A stretch of 64,000 nucleotides of DNA from Valencia hispanica (GCA_963556495.2 OY747716.1:15334040-15398039); one strand, 5' to 3'. Shown: positions 25,879 to 38,149, counted from the stretch's first letter. Notes: a model not told the origin generated them from the letters alone. Numbers and translations are program-made.

Positions 25879-26112
25879 CTACATGGTGGTGGCCTAACCC
25901 TAACCCATCATTATGTGGGGATACTTCTCAGCAGGTACAGGGAAAAGTTAAAGAAAAGATGCATTTAGCTAAATACAAGGTAATCCTGGTAGAAAACCGG
26001 TTGCAGGCTGCAAAATACTTCAGACTGGGACAGAGGTTCATCTTCCTGCAGGATAAGAAACCCAAAAGCATGATTAGAAACACAACAGACTGGCTTAAGG
26101 CTGGATCACAAT
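25879..26112 (+). mobile_element. Tc1-like copy 3, middle piece
   Basis: Resumes the transposase at 'acatggtggtggc' and continues through 'atgtggggatacttctcagc', 'ggtaatcctggtagaaaacc' and 'cttcagactgggacagagg', in the same order as in copies at 6922 and 43730. A 14-base telomere-like tract (25893-25907) replaces about four bases of the Tc1 sequence here. The match fades near 26112, and the next Tc1 stretch continues at 27423, so a second insert lies between. Confidence 0.68.
25893..25907 (-). repeat. Short interstitial telomere-like tract (CCCTAA orientation)
   Basis: Reads 'cctaaccctaaccca' inside Tc1 sequence, where the copy at 29492-29515 reads 'ggtggcagcatgatg'. Here the order is 'ggtggc', telomere-like bases, 'tcattatg'. 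Confidence 0.72.
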
Positions 26113-27422
26113 GCAGGATTTTTAAGCCTATTTCAGGTAAAAAATAGACCTGCCGCATAAATTTAGGAGAGAGCCGCGACAACGCTTCTGAGACGCGTCT
26201 AATTCCTGTTCGATTCACGCCCGGTGGAAACCGTCCCATTGACTTTAATGACGGCTATCAGCTGCATATTACGCTTCATAGACGTTACGTGCCGCTTACG
26301 CGTCCGGTGGAAAGCAGGGGTAAGTGTTGGCTCACTTGACCGCAGTCCACAAATACATAGAAACAGAGATCAGTCAGGGCAAAGTGTGTAACGTTTCCTA
26401 GTGGAACACCCCGCCCCCCGCCCATATCTTTGTATAGCAAGTAGAGCACATGCTCCTACTGTCATCCCACCCCTTTATCCAACGCCTTTTCTTTTTGTGT
26501 CAGTTTTTCTCTGTTAACACTAGTCCACAAACTATTGTCAATGCCTCCTCCTGGGCCGCCTTGTTTATTTACTCCTTTGACTTTACTAGTCACGTTTTAT
26601 CTTGTGAGGTTTAGTGAGATTTCCCATCTGAGCTTGGAATTTTGGTCTCGTCACTGCCATGAGGCCAAAGCCATTTTGAAACAGAAGTTCTGGAATATTT
26701 GCGGAGAATTCCATCCGGTCTTTAACCAGAGTTGTGTTTTCAAATTCACCACTTTTTTCCAGAACATTGCCTTTCGGCTGATCCTGATGAATGTCTGGGT
26801 GGGGGTGGGGGGTTGGGGGGGGGGGGGGGGGTTGTATGTGGATATGACGTAAACTTGTTGCGGAGGCCGTACATGTCATTTCCCCAAACAAAGGGATTAT
26901 TGCAAAGATGGCCGACGAAACAGCAGATCTACTCACAGTGCTCGTCTTTGTGATGTGTGCAATTTTGCACACATGGAAACGCTTAAGAGACATCAATGAA
27001 GAAGCTGGAGAAAAAGTGTTCTTATGCACTGCCGTTCACTTGACATTTACACATCATCAATGTGTGCGCTCACAGCGTTCCCTGCCCCCCACCCCTTTTC
27101 CCCACCGCCCCACACCCCCATCAGCTTTTCCGGAACGTTACCTGACAGTCTGAATGCAAACACCATACAGCGAAAATTCTGCTCTTGTTACTAGGTCTTC
27201 ATCCGTAAAATTACCGCTAAACGGTATCCGGACAAAGTCCAGAAGATTGCTTTCAGACTCAAAAGCAAAACAGATGAAGTCCTGGACATTATCGTTTTTC
27301 ATGGCCTGTTTGAAAGGGGCTCAAGACTGTTGTATACACGACTTTTTTAACTGCCACATGTGTGGTCTCACAAGGTTTGGAAATCGTATGACCATTTTAA
27401 AACCCTGCCATCTGAATCAGCC
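26113..27422. mobile_element. Probable DNA-transposon-derived insert separating two Tc1 pieces; class uncertain
   Basis: Placed by exclusion: Tc1 sequence stops near 26112 and resumes with its next bases at 27423. The left part has wording seen in fish Harbinger/hAT-type MITEs ('cgcccggtggaaacc', 'gcgtccggtggaaagcag', 'tttatcttgtgagg'). The middle holds a G-run (26797-26831) and a start-like 'agatggccgacgaaac' (26906) opening an 81-codon frame with no recognised domain, and the right part is C-rich (27083-27122). No terminal repeats were found. The reverse frame at 26586-27029 is considered spurious. Confidence 0.38.
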
Positions 27423-27665
27423 TTTAGATCAAAGGACAATCAAAGTCCAGATCAAAATCAAACTGAGGATTTGAGGTTAGACTTGGAAACCGATGTTCAG
27501 AAATGCTGTCTATGCAGTCTGACTGAGGTTGAGCTGCAATAAAACAATAGGACCTTAGAGGTGTTTAGCTGGTAAAGACTTGACTCTGCAAATGTGGCCA
27601 AAGGTGGTTATGCAAATTCATCCTTTTTTCTCACAATTCCTAATTATGCACTATGTTTACAACAT
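27423..27665 (+). mobile_element. Tc1-like copy 3, last piece
   Basis: 'tttagatcaaagg', 'aatcaaagtccagatc', 'gtctgactgaggttgagctg', 'gtttagctggtaaagac' and 'ccaaaggtggttatgc' follow the order of the transposase C-terminus and 3' leader in other copies, fading at 'aattatgcactatg'. It continues the copy begun at 24470 and 25879. Confidence 0.68.
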
Positions 27666-27669
27666 ATAT

Positions 27670-29100
27670 TAGACCTTCAACGATCTAGGCCTGTAGGATT
27701 TTAACAACAAGGGCATGTAGTGCCTCTCTAGAGTTGCAAACACTCTTTCCCATCTGTATGAGTGTGCATCTCTGTCATTTTGATGCAGGTAAAGACAGAT
27801 AACCCTTGCCGTGAGGGGATAACTATTGCCATTATATCACCAACAAAATATAAAAATGGCCTCTGTGTGTTCTAATAGTCACACCATCTCATCAGTATGT
27901 CTATAATGATTACAGATTGTGTATTTGTGGGTGTAAAGAGAAACATGTGAGACAGAGACGAGCGCCTTGGTCTCCCAGCAAGGGGGTGCAGAGCCATCAA
28001 AGAGAATCCCAAAGACACTTCACTGATGAGCCACTGCGTTCATATTTGCTAACATCAGAAATGTGTGGATTTAAAGTGTGTATGCGCGTGTATGTGTGGT
28101 GTGTGAGCGCATGGGGATGTTCATTCTTAAATCCATAACAGAAAATGTCTTCTGTGAGTGTCTGACCTCCATCTGTCAGGAGCTGCTGGTGCCATATTTG
28201 TTTCTGTTTCATCTGCCGAGAATCAAAGACCGTAATCCTGCTGCAACCGGCATCACTGCAAGCGTTAACAGACGAAATGTGTAAAAAACAAAAAAACAAA
28301 AAAAAAACATTTTGTATCCGGGTGTAAAAGATTTTGTGGCTCTGTGTGTCTGAAACAGGAAGAACATCTCTGTCCTGACTTGACCTCCACCAGCTGGCTG
28401 CTCTAGTTTCTGCTTATTAACACAAAACTCACTGCCACTCTTAGAAAGTCTTTGTATCTTTATCAAAGGCCCCAGTGGGCTTTCAGCAGACAGTACCCAC
28501 TATCTATAGAACACTACAGGAGCGTAGTTCCCATGTGCATTTAGAACTGCTTGGTTCTGCCTTAAAGCGATGTACTCAGTTGAAACAGAGTTCATACAAA
28601 TTCTAGAGGACAGGGATTAAAATCATTTTTCTCGTAAAAACTATTAAAGTTAAATTCAAATTATATTATATTATTATATATTATATATTGCTAACACAAG
28701 TCTTACATTCTTATCGATTTGATTGTATTGTACTATTATATTTGATTTTACATTTATTTTTATTGCTATGATTAAAATTGATGGTTTATGTTCTAATATA
28801 TACATGTATAAATATATACATGTATAAATTCATTTAGTCTCCGTTTCCCCACTTCCCTGCCTTTTATGTTTGACTTGAACATTTAAAGTATTTTTGCTGT
28901 ATCCACCTCTGTTTAACGTGTGCCAAGCATGTTCCTATTTCAATGTAAATACAACTTTTTCAGACAAGGCTGAATTTAGTTCAGTAGAAAAATAGGGAAA
29001 AGCTATTTTCCTTACACTTTTCTTTCAGTTGCAAGATAAAAGTAATAAGAAAATGCTCGTATCACTTATGGCACTACTATGTTACATCTTTTCAGCAGGT
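27670..29100. other. No gene recognised
   Basis: Unique sequence, strongly AT-rich at about 28640-28830 with 'tatacatgtataaat' duplicated near 28799-28829. No coding or transposon signal recognised. Confidence 0.5.
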
Positions 29101-29104
29101 TTCT

Positions 29105-29215
29105 CCATGAGGCACAGTCCTCCCTGCGCCCGCTTAGTAAATCACCTGCTGCATAATTTTGCCCCTGCTGTGATGTTTGCACACGTTTTAACAAGTGCAA
29201 ACCTTTGATAAATCA
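29105..29215. mobile_element. Fragment of a MITE-like element end
   Basis: 'gcgcccgcttagtaaatc' and, about 80 bases later, 'caaacctttgataaatcag' then 'ggcc' resemble the terminal wording of fish MITEs whose ends read GGGCC...ATTTATCAA. The element at 32146-32876 has the same type of end. Only one terminus is recognisable. Confidence 0.35.
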
Positions 29216-29337
29216 GGGCCATAGTATGTAAGGTTAGGTAGAACTGCTCTTATATGAAACGTCTGGATATTGTGGTTATAATATTTTAACTGGAAGGTTT
29301 ACAATTACTTCTAATATAATAACAGTTATCACCTACA

Positions 29338-29625
29338 TTGGAAGCCATGCAGGGGATATATCATGCAGAAGCAGGTACTCTGCTAGATGTGACCAAGACC
29401 AAGAGTTTTTTTGGCCTGCATACACATTACAGTGTGTGGGGGAAAGCTAAGACTGCACATCAGGCTAAACATATCATTCCCACTGTGAAACATGGTGGTG
29501 GCAGCATGATGCAGGAAGAAAAAAACCCCTTGGAGGCTACAGAATATGAGGAAAGGGGCGGACATTTATCCTCCAGGAAAACAGAGAGCTGTTCAATTAG
29601 TCCACCTAAAGTCCAATCTTAAATA
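29338..29625 (+). mobile_element. Tc1-like transposon fragment (copy 4)
   Basis: Transposase middle portion: 'tggcctgcatacacattac', 'gctaagactgcacatcagg', 'atcattcccactgtgaaaca' and 'tggtggtggcagcatgatgc'. It then has a deletion to the 'ttggaggctacagaatatg' stretch and ends near 'aaagtccaatcttaa'. Both ends of the element are lost. Confidence 0.75.
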
Positions 29626-29879
29626 AATTTTATCAATCCATGCTACTTCTTGGTAATGCTGATACGCAAAGCCGATGGAAGCATTCCACAAAAAAAACTC
29701 TAATCTAATGCATTGCTCTGATTGACATCACATGAGATAGGAGAGTTGGTTGCAGAACAGCCCACCATCGACCCTGGAGCGTAGGAGGGACTCTGCAGCA
29801 CTGGTAGGGAATAAATCATGTGGCAAAATTATATTCTGATGTGTGCCTTGAGTGCATATTGATTCGTAATTATTTGTGC

Positions 29880-30210
29880 TAACAGTGGTGAGGGAGGGAC
29901 AGTGCCATCCATTACTCTGCGAAAATAGGCAGAGGGATCAATGTGAGAGGAATAGGGATTGTGGTGAAAAGCACGGTGGCCATTCCTCCGTCAAAGCTGA
30001 TCATTAGCCCGGGCAGAAGAGAGAGCCCTCTTAGCCATGACCAAGGCTTGCCTTTACAAAGCTGATGGTAAATTACATTCCATTCACAGAGAAAAAATAG
30101 ATCTCACCGCTCTCGTAGTGGCACAGCCAGCTGTGTAATAACAGACCCGGTGGACCGAGGGCAATCATCCATTCCTTTCTGCCCGATTCTCCTTTGTGTG
30201 TCTTTTGCTG
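29880..30210. promoter_or_regulatory. Candidate conserved non-coding element (unverified)
   Basis: Long repeat-free high-complexity block: 'agctgatcattagcccggg', 'gatggtaaattacattcc' and 'ccagctgtgtaataacag' include homeodomain-like cores and an E-box. It stands clearly against AT-rich flanks. No ORF support. Confidence 0.32.
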
Positions 30211-32140
30211 TGCCACCGATAGCTTGTCATGAGTAGTGTGATTTTAAATCAAAGTGAAAGGTCCTAATAACATCCAAGTATGAATCACACGCTATGCACG
30301 CACATACAAATGATTTAAAGTGAAGCCGGCGGCGGAGTAAGGTTATAATGTCATAGTAGCAAAAACACGGGCACAGAGCCATGCAGACAGACTCCAAAGA
30401 TGTGCATAATGGCCTGTGCTGTGTGAAATCGTGAGAAATAGGTTTTTGTATTTTGAACACCAGCCATGCTCTTTTGTTAGCAGTTAAGATATGTATGTAG
30501 GAGACCACCCCATTACCTTCAGAATGCGCTGCACACTGACCCATTGGTAAAAGCTGTCACAATAACCGCTGGAACAGTTGATGGTACAATCACAGTGTAG
30601 CTATGTAGAACAAGACAACATTATCCAGGCTGTGTCAGGGACATTCATACATGAAGCAACAGCCAACAGCTGAGCTGCTGCCGCTTTTTTTAATGAATAT
30701 CAGAGCCCTCCTTGATGGGAGAAGAAAAAAAACCCAACAACAGTGTAACAATAAAAAAAAAAAAAAAAAAAAAACTACATTACCCTCGGCTGGAAAAACG
30801 GAGGAAATTGTGAGCCATCTAACAGCATTAAACAAAGCCTACAGGCGCAGAGACCATAAACCTGCTTAGCTACCTGCCATGTACACGTTTACCCACACAT
30901 ACATACACACAGACGCAGCGAGAAAAGAGAGCCAATCTCGTCCAACCATTATGATTTGATAGCTCAAATTGTAGCAATGATTCAAGAGCGGTCCTGTGGG
31001 TTTTGTGGAAGAGCCCAAAGCCTGTTATTTTACCACTGGGCACCAGGGGATAGGGAAGGATGCTATTGCAATAAAAAAATAGCAACATTAAATTACAGGC
31101 TATGAAGCCACTCTGGACAGTTAAAAGAGTGTGTGGTTGATCTTTTAGGTGTGTGGATGGAGGGGGTGGGCTGGGTTCTTTGCTTCAAACGTACATTGTC
31201 ATCTACGTGCGAGGGCAACCAAGTTGAAACCTCTTTCGATTGTAAAATAAAAAGAATGTTCCACGCTTGTATTGCAGAGGTGTATGGTTGGTGTATTCTT
31301 GTGCAGTGAGGTATAAACATTGTGAAAGCCACAATACAAAATCTACAGCTGTGCCTGAAGTGTGACCTTGTTTTTCCTATTTCCCTTTTTTTTTTTTCGA
31401 AGTTGTAAAAGCCAGAACAGTTCATATACCTTGCAGTATGTACATTTAGAGTGCACACATGTTGTATGTTATGTCTTGCGGTGTGCCAGGGGGATGTGTT
31501 CGATTCCAGCAGCAAATATTGAAAGTAAGCATGGCCCGTAATAAGATTTTCAAATTAACTAATAACATTGAGTTAGCTACCACTGTTTAAAAAACACAGT
31601 ATAAAGTGTTCCTACAGCTACTAAAATACCATATAATATAGATTATAACAGTCATATCTATCAATCAATCTTATCTGTCTGTCAATCTTATATATTACAT
31701 ATATTTAGTTTTTTTAAATAAATGTTAATAGATGGACTAACCAAAAATCTGCTACATACACCCTTTAAATTAAGTCTACAGTATAAAAACAAGTGTACAT
31801 TTTTGCCATTCTGCTCTTTAAAGTTAACACAAGGATAACAAGCTAATGTTAGCTATTAGGAGTTACTTAGTCAGGGTATCTGCTGAGGTAGTCAATCTGA
31901 AGCTGCAATAGACATGAGCTGCCAGTATCATACCAACTATAGTTTTAAAACACTGTTACAGTGATGGGTAGGACTCCTTCAGTTTATACACCATTCTATG
32001 TGATGAAACGTAAAGGTATGACGAAAGATTTTAGCTGCTTTGAAACCGTAACTTTAAAAAGAAACCTTGGTATAACTTGATGCTTAAGTTAGAAGTCAAC
32101 TAAAGTGCAAGCGGATTGATGTTCTAAACATTTCTAACAA
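30211..32140. other. No gene recognised
   Basis: Unique sequence with an A-run at 30751-30774. The reverse-strand frame at 31093-31515 (140 codons) has no recognisable domain and is not called. AT-rich and featureless from about 31540 on. Confidence 0.5.
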
Positions 32141-32145
32141 CACCA

Positions 32146-32876
32146 GGGCCCTTATTTATCAACCGTAGCTACGCACAGATCTCCTCTCTCTTTCTCTATT
32201 TCGTGCGTAGGAACAATTTTACGCATAGTGTGGTATTTACCATCTTGTACTTGTGGGTAGAAATGTTCCTAAATATGAGAACCGCTCTGACCATGCACAT
32301 CATCTAGTGGTAAACTGGGGAACTGCAACACTGAAACAGTTTTAATATAATGGAATATTTAGTTTATCACCTCCACAAAGGAGCTCATGTTGGCGTCTGT
32401 CTGACTTTTGGCAAAAATAATAAATGAAGCATAGAAAACGCTGATAACAGAGGGCAAAAACTGTCGGTGTTAAAAGGAATTTGCGTTATCTATGAACATT
32501 TTCAAAAAAGTCTGTTCATCATGACTATTTTTTGCTCCAATTATCGATGTTGATCTCTCTGTCACTGAAATTCCTTTTTTCGCTCTCTTGACCATTATTT
32601 TCGGGAAGAACGCAGGGACTCAATGCAAGTGTCAGAAGATGTGGTGTTACGAAATATGGTTAATTGAGGGCGTTTCTGTATGCAAATGACTGAACGGGAG
32701 CAAGCATTTAGGTACACACATGTGGGATTAATCAACAGATGATTGCAGAGAAACATGTGTACGAGTGGCCACCGCACATTTGATAAATCTGAATTTTGAC
32801 TGTACAAACATTCTAAATTTAATTCGTAGGATAGAATATAGGACAGTTTCTATGAACATTTGATAAATGAGGGCCC
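32146..32876. mobile_element. MITE with GGGCCC...ATTTATCAA inverted ends
   Basis: Left end GGGCCCTTATTTATCAA (32146-32162) is the inverse of TTGATAAATGAGGGCCC (32860-32876), with one mismatch. Length 731 bp, no credible ORF. Flanks 'caccA' and 'Aggcc' do not give a clear duplication. The termini resemble fish PIF/Harbinger- or hAT-type MITEs. The superfamily is not settled. Confidence 0.6.
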
Positions 32877-32898
32877 AGGCCTTTTTAAGGTTTTATAA

Positions 32899-33396
32899 AG
32901 CCTAGTTTGTACATTCCCATCAGCAAGTTTCCACAGGCACGCACAGTTATCGACAGATACGTTTTTTCTTTCAGACTTCTCCGTTGCCTGGGGAGCAATT
33001 TCCCGCCAGGACGATAGGGGATGGCCACCTCCAAACCCACTTTTCCCACAATTTCCTTCCACAAATTAAAAGTCTGCTGCATATTTCTGCAGTCCTTCAG
33101 TGAAGGGTTGTATAAATGTCCATATCTTCAGACTTCTTCAGCAAGACGTTCGATGTCTGCTGGAAGATATCTTAAGCTTTCAGGTTTTCATTGGAAATGG
33201 TGGTGCTGTTGACGAGTTTAAAGCAAGTGGCATGCTGACCAATTACAGGCTTGCAATCTGTTCTTGGCTTTTGAAGGACATTTAAAAAAACAGGCATGTC
33301 TATGTCACCCTTTGCGAGCCTGCCACAGAGCGCTTGTGTTGATGGAAGATGCATGTCTTTGCACCTCCGCTAGCGTGTGTAAGTGTAAACTAGGCT
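32899..33396. mobile_element. MITE-like element with AGCCTAGTTT inverted ends
   Basis: Left AGCCTAGTTTGTACATTC (32899) and right the inverse of AGCCTAGTTTACACTTAC (ending 33396) share the first 10 bases and weaker similarity beyond. Length about 498 bp. Flanking triplets are TAA (32896-32898) and GAA (33397-33399), near the TWA duplication typical of PIF/Harbinger. Reverse-strand reading 'LWKEIVGKVGLEV' vaguely suggests a Myb/MADF-type segment, as found beside Harbinger transposases; this is speculative. It lies only 22 bases from the previous MITE. Confidence 0.5.
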
Positions 33397-33399
33397 GAA

Positions 33400-36000
33400 G
33401 ACACTGCTGTCTTGTTGTTGACCACCTCCAAACCAACATTTCTGAATCCAGCTGGACGTACCAGCACTGCTGAATGCTAAAATCCATCAGGTAAGTCAAC
33501 AAACTGGAAAGTGTACAGCAAAACCTTTACCCTGATGCTGTGCAATTTGAGTTAATACTATAACCATAAATGAAACAGTACAGAATCGGTACACAGGTTG
33601 GTAACCATGGAGATTAGTGACCAAGGAGTCAGAAAAATGTGTATGGCAACTTGCCTCTGCTGCTTTGTTATTAAAAGGTGTTTTATGAGCTCTTTTTGGA
33701 CGACTCTATGTATATTTCTCAGACAAGGGAACCACCTTTTTCACTGTATATGTTGATACTTATGTGGAAAGCAGCTATCTAAAATGATTCCAAATTCTAG
33801 CTTTAAACAGAGATCTAGGCTTTCAGTCCAATGTGAAAAATGATGGTCTGATGAGTGCTGGAGGGAAGAAGAAAGCTCCAGCTGAGCAAAGGCCAACCCC
33901 CCTGCTGCTGCACTCCAAGCCATAAGCTACATAGGCTGGCATTGAGGAGGAGGTAACCTCCTTGGGGGTTTAAGGTGTGTTGGGTTCTATGTTTTCCGCC
34001 ATTATATTTAGAACCCTGCTAAGAACTGACATTATTGAGTTGTAAGACCACTCCCTGTGCTCATCTGAACGGCAGATGCGCCATGCATGGGACACTGGCG
34101 CACTTTGGATAACCAAAAGAGCAAAAGTGGTACAAAACTGCAAATGATGTGGAAAAACTAAGCAGACAGAAGAGGAAGAAAAAACATAAAATATAATAAA
34201 GAAATTTATTTTTTTATAATCCTTCTAATAAGGAGAGAGGCAAATTTAAGGAGCTTATCAAACAAGCTATAATCTACCACCTGGGCCACCGTGATGACAG
34301 CCACCTGAGGCCAGGTACTGCTCTTAGGGAGAAAAGATACGCTGATCCATCCCCAAGAACATATTAAGTTCTTACATCCAAAACTCATTATTACCATGTG
34401 TTTTAATGGAACAGGAAAATATGTTACCTTCAGTAAATAATGCTCCAGAACTACCCGTCCTACACATTCATATCCCATAGCTTATGTAATTTGATCACCA
34501 GTAAGACTGCTATGTTTTTGTTTTTTGGGGCTTGATGAAAGATTCTGAGTCACAATTATGCAACACTGTACTGTACATAGGCACTACATGTGCTGACATG
34601 TTGCAGCAAAGTAATACCGCTTGATCATATGCCACCCTATTCAGATGCTTTGTATGCCCTATGAATATGCACTCACAGTGGCATCTCATACGCTTTGAGC
34701 TGATCCTTAAATTAAAAAAAAAAAAAATAAATCAAAAAATTAGACCGTGATGTCACAGCCAGGGACATCCATCATCACAATATAACAATCACTAAGAAAA
34801 ATTATGGTGCACCAAAGAAGTTCACACATGTCACAGATGTGACAGATCTTCACTCTACTTGGAATACTTACTGCACATTCAGACCCATGTAGCGCACATT
34901 ACACTAAAAACAAGAAATACTCTGTAAGAAAAAAAGGGTTCTGTTTAGCTTCTCATTTACCGACCATCTTTGACACGTCTGCCACAACCTCGCCCAAAGT
35001 CAATTGAAGAGCTTTGGTTCTCCTAAATCTCTTAAATCCCTAAGTGTTTGCAAAGGAGAAGAAGAGTCTGTCTTTTAAAGCCACACTTTGAATGACATGT
35101 GAGTAAACAAACAGACTTCTGGCTTTTCTCCCACATGACATGTGAAGCCATAATTTCTCCAGACAAGCCGGGCTTCAGATCGGCATTTATCCAAACGGGG
35201 CATGGGAACGTGCTGCAGGAAAGTGACACATGTTAAAACTCAGCATACCAGAGGAGGTGGGCGTGGAGGGGAGACAAGTCAAAGGTCTCCCTGCGTGAGA
35301 ATTAAAAAAAAAGAAAATTGCTTTAATTAAGTCATTAAATGGAAAGGTTGGCGCGTGACTTTTGACTTTTGGGAAAGTGAGAAAATGACTCAGCAGCCCA
35401 TTTCTGGAAATGTCCATGTGTTAGCTTGTCATAGCAGAGTATCACACAGATCTGCTGAATAAAACACTTGTGTTGTTTTCTGGCATAAAAAAAAAACTTC
35501 TAAATCATTTTTCAAATGTCCTAATCCAAACTTAAGAGTACCATTCAGTACAGTTATAGTTAAGGCAATTTTGGAAGCAAATTAAATATGTTCTCGTCCA
35601 CTCCACAAAACGATTCATAAAACCAAGCCATAACCACAGAGTATGCCCTCCTCCATAAAGATATAGATGTGATTCCAGCGCTACACAGAAAACACAATTT
35701 AAAACTTGGCTAACCTTTCTATCACAAGTGAATTAATTCCCATAAATGCAAGCCCCTCTAGCTCAAATCTATTTTCATTACAGATGGGAAAATTAATAAT
35801 CTTTGACTCACAGTCAACACAAATGAATGATGCTATCTCACGTTGCCAGGACTTTTATGCTTATTAGGAATAAAAACAAAAAGCAAAATCGAAGATAAAA
35901 CAGTACTTCTGACCGATTATGTTATAGCTTTGCATTTACAAAGGCCTTATAAAAAGAACCATTCTGCATAAAAAGAAAACCACAAAGTCTATCTTGCTTT
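33400..36000. other. No gene recognised
   Basis: AT-rich unique sequence with a short A-run near 34712-34725. No transposon or coding signal recognised in about 2.6 kb. Confidence 0.5.
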
Positions 36001-36001
36001 A

Positions 36002-37330
36002 AAGCACACATTCCCTTGGAACTTTTGCACATTCTGTTTAATTACAAGCACAACCCTCAATATGTTTGACTCAATTTTAATGAGAATGTATGTGATCGAT
36101 CAACAGAAAGTAGAGCAGAAAGATAGAAAGCCGCAGAACTTTTAGAATTTGTTGCAAATAAACTATATTATATACGTTTATTCTCATTCCCCTTTGTTTT
36201 GATACCCCAAAATAAAATTCAGCGCACCAAACTGCCATAAGAAGTCACCTGATTACAACAGTCCACCCAGTGTTTGATTTAATCTCAACTATTCTGTGAA
36301 TGCCTCAGAGGTCTGTTGGAGAACATTAGTGAGTAAACAGCATCATGAAGACCAAGGCAAAAAGGTCAGGGATAAAGCTGTTGTGAAGTTTAAAGCAGGG
36401 TTATGTATTTAAACAATACTTTAGGGTTTGAAGAATTACACCGAGCACTTGTTCCATCCATCATCTGAAAAACCTACTTCCCAAGAGACAGTCGTCCACC
36501 AAAACAGATAAACAAGGCATTATGGAGGTCCCGGAGGAGCTACAGAGATCCACCGCTTGGGTAGGAGAATCTGTCAACATGATAACTACTAGTCATGCAC
36601 TCCACCAATCTTCATAAAGCTTTATAGATGAGTGGAAAGAAGAAAGCCATTGTTGAAAAAAAATGTCAAAGAATGTCCTGATCAAAGTTTGCCGCAAGCC
36701 ATGTAGGTAACAGCAATGTAGAGGAAGAAAAAGTTAATTTGGTCATATGAGACCGAAAGCGGGGTTTATGGCCTACCTACAGAACAATCTGTGTGAAGGA
36801 AAACCAATACTGCATATCGAGCTGAGTATGTCATTACCATATTGGCACATCGCTACAGTAGCATCATGTTGCATCATTGCTTTACTTTGGCAGGGACAAG
36901 GAAACAGGTCGAGACTTGGGGAAGGATGGAAGGAACTAAACGGAGAACAACCCTGGAAGAAAGCCTATTATATTTAAGGTCAAAGTACAATCATACATCA
37001 GAATTGCCCAGTCAAAGTCCAGACCAAAATCCAATGTTGAATCTTGGGGCAAGACTTGTAACTGCTCTAGATACTGATACTTTCCACCTGAGCTTTACTT
37101 ATTTTGCAAAGAAATGTCCATCTCAAACAGTCTCAAAGAGCCCCAAACGGCTCGCAACTGTAGCTGCAGATAAAGGTAGTTCTTCCTTGGGGACTGAATA
37201 TAAATGCATGCCACCCTTTACTTTGACCTCATAATTATACACTCCTTTGTGTCGGTCTATCAATAAAACACATAAAAAGTGTGTGATAGCAAAGCAACGA
37301 CATGTGAGAAAGTTTAAGCGAAATGGACAT
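36002..37330 (+). mobile_element. Almost full-length but decayed Tc1-like transposon (copy 5)
   Basis: Complete order of parts: left terminal region ('gaacttttgcacattctg', 'gtatgtgatcgatcaacag'), 5' leader ('cctcagaggtctgttggag'), start region ('agcatcatgaagaccaagg', 36341-36359), the paired-domain-like N-terminus ('ttccatccatcatctg'), middle, catalytic C-terminus ('cccagtcaaagtccagacc' at about 37009) and right terminal region ('gtcggtctatcaataaaac'). Frameshifts and stops throughout. Terminal bases and the TA duplication are not clearly preserved. Confidence 0.78.
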
Positions 37331-38145
37331 CTTATTTGTTTGCCTTTCAAGCCATTTTTTCAAAGCTACCAAAGTTTTGTTCAACCCTCCTGCTGCTTTT
37401 CACTTCAAAAGCATGTAGCTGTTACTAGCTCAGCAGCAGAGAAGGGTGTAAATAATGCTCTTTTGACCAGAACTTTCAGTGTGTGTGTGTCTCTAGGCCC
37501 TGACTCCTGCTGTATGCCCTTCCCCAGGGAGCCGCTGTAGCTGCATACACCTGTCGACTCTCATGATGCAAGGAGGGATGCAAGGAGACACATGGTGACA
37601 AGTCCCACCCACATTTATTAAACCTCCTAGGGATCAGATCCATACTGCACAGCAGGTTGGTGTCACTGGTGGTTACCCTAAACACACAAACACACACATG
37701 CACACAGGCGGTTACACAAACACACACAAAATGCCTCAAACTAAAATAATTTAGAAGATGGGAAAAATATGGGAGAAGACCTAAATCGATTTTGACTCAC
37801 AGTGAGACCACCGAGCAGTCAATATCAACCAATTCATGTCAACAGCCCTGTTATTGTGTTTGACTTTTGAAACTTGGAGATATCTGACATAGCCATGACT
37901 CCTACAAGATGAAAAAAAGTAAAATGGCATCAGAAACTGCAAAGTGACATCTATTTTTCTCAAGGAGAGTTTTAATTAGATTGTCTCATAAAAGTGACAG
38001 GACATTTTAGTATTAGTGTCATTAATCATGCTTGAACATCCAGTCAGTACGTGGCAGCTTGTTCAACCCAGTAGAAGAACTAGCATAGGGAGTAGTGCCC
38101 TATGAAGTCTGCAATGTGGAAAAGGCAGACGGAATCGTGGAATTT
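37331..38145. other. No gene recognised
   Basis: Unique sequence with a degenerate CA-rich stretch at 37678-37730. No coding signal. Confidence 0.5.
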
Positions 38146-38149
38146 CACA

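Noticed and set aside
25584..26147. 187-codon forward frame, the longest in the window
   Set aside because: It crosses the end of the hAT element, a telomere-like tract and a Tc1 piece. The encoded sequence is a patchwork with only Tc1-derived islands, so it is not a gene.
26586..27029. 147-codon reverse-strand frame
   Set aside because: Runs through the G-run (giving Pro-rich residues) and has no domain. It lies in a probable transposon-derived insert.
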